The translations under genes were made by a program, and so were the position numbers. The notes under the pieces were generated by a model that searched no databases, was not told the DNA's origin, and saw only the letters and a list, made by a program, of their open reading frames with translations. A stretch of 64,000 nucleotides of DNA from Adiantum capillus-veneris. Lineage: Eukaryota > Streptophyta > Polypodiopsida > Polypodiales > Pteridaceae. The stretch is from positions 66,955,690 to 67,019,689 of the forward strand of contig CM043965.1 of the NCBI GenBank assembly GCA_014529385.2, written 5' to 3'. Of the stretch, positions 59,251 through 64,000 are shown one piece after another (position 1 is the first letter of the stretch; the number at the start of each line of letters is the position of its first letter).

Positions 59251-60121
59251 TCCTTGAGTGCCCTACAGGCCGTGTTTGCATCCTTTATCTATATCAACCC
59301 TATTTATGCATGCCACGAGGGCTGACTGGCAGGGAGGCTGAGGGCATAAAACAAGGCAAGGAGAGGTACCTCCATTGATCACTGATCTCTGAGGCCATTG
59401 AGTTGCCTCCTAGGGAACCTTCATGGTAGCGCATAGAGGGAGCATACAGCAGCTATAGACCAGCCAAAGACGAGGACATGTCACAAGGGGGCACCACGTG
59501 CAAATAGAAAAGAACAGACCGAACAGACTTTAAGCACTTCAATAACAACTGAACTAAAAGAGAAAGAGACGACACGCGACACGGAGTGGCGGAATTCCAC
59601 CCCAGAGAGTATTGGCCCCAAACCTTGGGGCCCCTTTCGGTATTTCTTTATATTGCATCAACACAGTACAAGCCAGAACTCTACGCTCTGCACCTTCTCT
59701 AGGAAGCATGCCAGAGAATGAGCCCTAACCTTATATTTAAAGGCCCTTGGCTTGGAAAGCAGTTGCAGTGAAAAGCCTTCAAAACTCAAAAGCTTCTGGT
59801 CCAAAAGCAATGCCAAAAAGTTGCCAGCGTAAATCACGGAATTTCGTACAAATGCCACGTCAGCAGTCATTGCAAAACGCAGAACCCGTACAGTCTGCCA
59901 CGTCATCATGTCAGTGCAATTTTCGAAAACTGCCATGTCATCAGCTGCTATGCGGGTCCTTTAATCCTTTATGTCACTTGGTGCCCCATCAGACGGGGTC
60001 CCCTTAAGTTGGTAGGACTTCTTCTTCTGTTACTTGTTCTTCTTAGGGTTTAGGCCCCTCGGCCGACATCTGTAAGTTGGCTCCGTTCTTCAGGCCTTTG
60101 ATACGTCAGCAATTTGTGACA
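59250..60121 (-). repeat. Gypsy LTR, minus strand (left boundary uncertain)
   Basis: On the minus strand a purine run (AAGAAGGGGAGA) is followed by TGTCACAAATTGC starting at 60121, the usual Gypsy polypurine/LTR junction. A TATAAAG-like box on the minus strand lies near 59645-59655. U3 holds three TGCCACGTCA-like motifs (59853, 59896, 59931, the last TGCCATGTCA). The other end was not fixed. Confidence 0.5.
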
Positions 60122-60240
60122 TCTCCCCTTCTTGAAAGAGAGTAATCGTCTGCGATTATAGCATATCTGCAAAACATCTCAAGTTAGCTCAAAAATTTCC
60201 GAGGGTCTTTCCGAGGGACAATCAGTTTGCTCTTTTTGTT

Positions 60241-60342
60241 AAGGAGTTAGCTTCTCCTTTCGGCTCTTTTGATCAAGGAGTTGGCTTCTCCTTTCGGCCC
60301 TTTTGATCAAGGAGTTAACTTCTCCTTTCGTTTAGACCGAAA
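60241..60342 (+). repeat. 34-bp tandem repeat, three units
   Basis: Units start at 60241, 60275 and 60309. Each contains AAGGAG, 7 nt, CTCCTT, a small inverted repeat. It lies just inside the element whose LTR ends at 60121. Confidence 0.92.
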
Positions 60343-61263
60343 CTCTTGATATTTCGGCGTAGTAAAATTAGCCATCACCCCCAGACCACACTGATCTTCC
60401 ATGAGTGTCTTGATGCACTAAAATTACATACCCAGGCAATCTCATCCAATTAGGAATATTCAGTGGTTGGCACATCATAATGCAACACAAATGCTGACAT
60501 ATGCATGTTACAAGACACAACAAATAGCGCCGCTGAGCACTCCCCCGAGACAAACGGTCTGTAGTATGAAGCCACTCAACAACTACCTCGCTACTCCCCC
60601 CGCAAATAACCTAAAAAAGTTCGGGCCATGAGCTTAGAGGACTGTACAACCAAACGCTCCCTAGGCATCGGCCTGCGTCGTTCGGAGGTTTTCTAGCATA
60701 CAACGGAACACTCCCCAGGCATCGGCATGCGTCGTTCTGAGGTTCAAACAATACCAAAACAATATTTCTCACTTCTCCACCCGAGAGTAAAATCACCAAT
60801 CAATGAAACCGGTATTAAAACCAGAGTCAAACATTTCAAATCAGCACCAAAACAGGTTCAAAACAGATACCATCCATTTCAAACAAATTCCAACAGGATC
60901 ACCAAACAAATTCTCAGACATATTTCAAACTTAAAAAGCAATCTCGACATCAGTCGAGCTCGAAAAGTCGACTGACTTTCCATCGTGAAACCTGCACCAA
61001 AAATTAGGGTTAGGTTCATTCATAAGGTTGTAGCATAGGAGAGGATGGAAATAACACCCCCCAAAAGTTCAAAAAACTGCCCCAAATTGTCATTTTTAAA
61101 AACCTTGGTGTTCCGGATTTGCCGTTCTGCGTTCCAGCTGCCGTTCCTGTTATGCTTGGGAAGTGAACGACGTCCCGGTCCCGTTCTCGTTTCGAGGAGG
61201 CGCCGGGCTTGGGAACACGTCCCAAGAACGGGAGGGCCCCGTTCCGCATGTTCCCTGTTACTA
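60343..61263. other. Retroelement-derived non-coding interval
   Basis: Contains a duplicated motif of about 30 bp (CTCCCTAGGCATCGGC near 60657; CTCCCCAGGCATCGGC near 60711) and a GC-rich stretch at 61120-61255. No gene recognised. Confidence 0.4.
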
Positions 61264-62533
61264 TGGCGTGAGCGCGAGCAATTACGCTTGGAGGCCAAAG
61301 AATTTGATCGCAAGTACGTAGAAAGAAAAACAGAATTGGATCGCAAGAACGTTGTTCATTCTTCCTCTCTCATTTCTAATGTGCAAGCGAAGATTGAAGA
61401 GATTCGGAAGGAGACTCTCTTAGTCTCTTCTTTTCCCAAGCATGACACACAGGATTTGCATGACGATTTGAATGACAAGCATGATGATTTGCATGATGAT
61501 CAGGATGTGATTTCTCACAAGCATGATGAATTGCATGTTGATCAAGATGTGATTTCTCACGAGTATGATGATTTGTATGATCAAGATGTGATTGTTCACA
61601 AGGATGATGGTTTTGTTGATGCTTTTTCTAGCGAAGCTAACCTTGTTGCAGATTCGAATCACGAAGAATCGATCTTGACTTTCGAGTAGAGGTCCACAGC
61701 ACCCCCCAGGCAGATTCGGTCAAACACGACGAACCGATGTTGGCTCTCGAGCCTAGGTTTAAAGAACCCTTACATGAAGTACTATGTGTTCGAATGATTC
61801 GTCAACACGCATTGTACAAGTGTTTCATTCGTGATCGTTTCCTGTATTTTAGTCAACATCTTTATGTGATCCCTTTTCATAGGCATGACATATTGGACGT
61901 TGAGCACGTTTCACTCATGGATGAGCACGGATTTATGCGGATTATTCATGAAAAGCTGAAAAGTATGCATTCAAGGAAGTCACATTCCATGTCTCTTTCT
62001 TGGCACGACACAGTTGTAGACAGAGCACAAGAAAGTATGAGCACCAAGCATGGGCATTTCCGTTGTGAATTGCCACAGTTGATTGATTTAGATCAGAAAG
62101 ACAAGATTCGACCCCATTGTTTGTGTGTGTTTGATGAATAGTTTGGCTCTCCGTTACTTTGTTCATCTGCATTGCATGCACAGCTTTTTAGGAAGACGAG
62201 ATTTTTTTGAGTCACTTTACATGGAATAGGTATGTTCATGTTTTTGTGTTAGAAGTGGTTTCAGGAATTTTCAGCCTTGGAGATTCTTGAAGAAGATGGA
62301 CCTACATCCATAGACGACGTTGAAGCATTGAAGGAGCTACCTAAGATTTTGTGTCGCTTTCGGTGCGGCCCAAAGAAGCAAGCGTTGGAGACCTTTATGA
62401 AGTTCAAGTATCGCACGACCCACGCATCGGAGTGGGTCGGCGAAGAGTCCTTTCCAAGATTTCGGATGTTATTGGCGATCTTTCTCGACGCCATACAGTT
62501 CGGTACCAGTACCTCACTTTGAAAAGGAGGGGA
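61264..62533 (+). pseudogene. Ty3/Gypsy (chromovirus-like) pol C-terminus and polypurine tract
   Basis: Frames at 61264-61689, 61737-62141 and 62277-62522 carry a Glu/Arg/Lys-rich coiled coil ('EQLRLEAKEFDRKY'), a His/Asp repeat, then 'PKILCRF...FMKFKYRTTHASEWVGEE'. The last resembles a chromodomain tail (KxLxRR...VKFKG...ATWE) and is followed by a purine tract (62522-62533) and LTR. The chromodomain call is by eye. Stops separate the pieces. Reverse transcriptase and integrase are not in the window. Confidence 0.5.
61476..61598 (+). repeat. 14-codon tandem repeat (His/Asp-rich)
   Basis: Units at 61476-61517, 61518-61559 and 61560-61598 (42, 42 and 39 bp) encode KHDDLHDDQDVISH-like repeats in frame. 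Confidence 0.93.
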
Positions 62534-64000
62534 TGTCACGTGACACATCCAACCCTATGTGTCCGTGGACAAGCTATAACATGACAAGGGTTTAGTTCAG
62601 TCAAGTCAGTCTAGAATAGGAAGTGATTTGGCACTTTGAGTCTGTTCGCATACCTTGCATGACCAAACACGTAGAGTAGATGCATATCCTTCGGTTATAC
62701 ACAGCATGATCATTAGCATTCCCATCAGAATCCATCAGGGGAATTTTCTAGTGCATTTAATCTATTTTTCTATTTTTGACATTTTTCACCTATTATTTTT
62801 TAGTGACTTTTGTTGGGAACTAGGTAGGGTAATTTTGCTAATATAATATATAAGCAAACCAGAGCTAGCACTTTCTGGAAGAAGAGGCAGCAGGAGCACT
62901 GCTCAACAGGCACCTTCTCAGCAGGACCCCGACTGCATGACCTAGCGTTTTTGCAACTCAGCATCAAGCTAGCGTTTTTGCAAGGACAGATCAACCTTGG
63001 CGATTTTGCATTGCAAAGAAGCTTCGGCATTGGTAGCCACAACAGAACCACTTCACGACAACAGATCAGCCCTAGTGTTAGTGGATTTTCCCCAGCAGTA
63101 GAACTCAGCCCCTAGTGTTTTTGCATCAGCATCACACTTCAGCATTTTGCAGATTCACCGCGCCGAAACATCAAGGAACACCAGCGTTTTCAGTTTTCAG
63201 CATTCAGTACCCGTAGTAGAACCCCCGAACCTAGCAGATCTCACCTTCCCGCAGCAGATCCTCGCCGCACGGGGTCAGATTCCGCAAGGTTTACAGATTC
63301 AGCCCAGAAAACGCAGATTTCAGCATCTGCGTTTTCAGCGCGTCATCGTCGCATCATTGCCATTGACATCGTCACCGACATAGAGTCAAAATTCAGCAGA
63401 TAAAGATTTGCAGATTTCAGATTTCAGCCCGTCTCGTCGTCGTCCTCATCGTCGTCGACATTGTCGGCAAGTCCAAGCATTGTAGAGATTTGTGCAATCA
63501 ATAGTAGACCGCTCTCGCCATAGAGAGTGGGGCCTTCGGAGGAGGGTTTGACAACATTCTGGTGTCGTATTCTTCTCTCTCTACCTCTCATCAGTCTGAG
63601 CACCTTCATTCACAGTGTTCACCACTTTGTTTGTGTACATTGCACTCTCTCACTAAAGGAACGGAAAGAGCCTTCCGTAAGTAAAAGGAACCTTTAGCAC
63701 AGTTCGGAGCACTCATCTTGAGCAAAGTTCAACATTCACTTCTGCTGCACCTTACAAGATCGTCTCTAGCGTTAGCAGATTCTCACAGCAGATAGCAGAT
63801 TTCCCCACGATCATTTTCAGCCCTAGTGTTTTTGCATCAGCCTGGCAGTCCAGCGTTTTGCAGATCTATCGCGACAAGACCTCAAGAAGGACCAGCGTTT
63901 TCAGTTTTCAGCAGTCAGTTTCTCTAGTAGAACCCCCGAACCTCGCAGATCTCACCTTCCCGCAGCAGATCCTTGCCGCACGGTCAAATCCCGCGTAGTT
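62534..64000 (+). repeat. Long Gypsy 3' LTR, running off the window
   Basis: Starts with the 12-bp palindrome TGTCACGTGACA right after the polypurine tract. TATA box TATATAA is at 62847-62853. Downstream is a cryptic repeat rich in CAGATTTCAG and CAGCGTTTT, including a direct duplication with offset about 711 bp (for example CCAGCGTTTTCAG at 63181 and 63892; AACCCCCGAACCT in both). No end terminus before 64000, so the LTR is at least about 1.47 kb unless the sequence after U3 is leader. Confidence 0.6.

Overview
The window looks like repeat-dominated nuclear DNA of a land plant with a large genome, most probably a fern. Evidence: long intron-bearing host genes, a plant-type FAD oxidoreductase gene with a Ser/Arg-rich targeting leader, decayed PPR arrays with the 'GYAQHG-GKEAL' style I associate with leptosporangiate ferns, initiator-Met tRNA primer sites on several LTR elements, and abundant (CT)n/(AC)n tracts. 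The species is inference.

Layout. 1-6763: right part of a Gypsy/Athila-like LTR element (Element 1) with a 1070-codon coiled-coil reading frame broken by one stop and a leader holding five copies of a 24-bp palindrome. It sits inside a rearranged Ty1/Copia element (6764-11910) that interrupts a gag-protease Gypsy-like element (W, 11911 to about 18.1 kb). W also carries a solo LTR of Element 1 (15915-16851, duplication AAAGC). 19254-24149: complete minus-strand Copia copy E (duplication CTTTT). 24.2-30 kb: Gypsy remnants, including a second W-like copy. 30.5-40.1 kb: foldback repeat, PPR pseudogene array and a LINE cut in two by an inversion. 40.2-51.2 kb: an exostosin (GT47)-like pseudogene split by Copia element B (41623-50769), itself split by Copia C (42352-47824), whose 1326-residue polyprotein is open from end to end. 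53.7-54.7 kb: opposed Gypsy RT fragments. 56.5-57.7 kb: first exons of the FAD/NAD(P)-binding oxidoreductase gene, the only host gene that looks intact. 59.2 kb to the end: more Gypsy material, ending in a long LTR.

The same Copia family occurs three times (A/D, E, C). Comparing copies shows that E lacks exactly one GT...AG segment in its 5' leader that C and D keep, so this family has a leader intron and E came from spliced RNA. Other notable items are the conserved palindromes in Element 1's leader, the inverted self-rearranged Copia, the LINE/PPR inversion bounded by 21-bp inverted repeats, and the gag-protease-'WVPK' family without reverse transcriptase. No complete new host system is evident; the novelty lies in retroelement biology.
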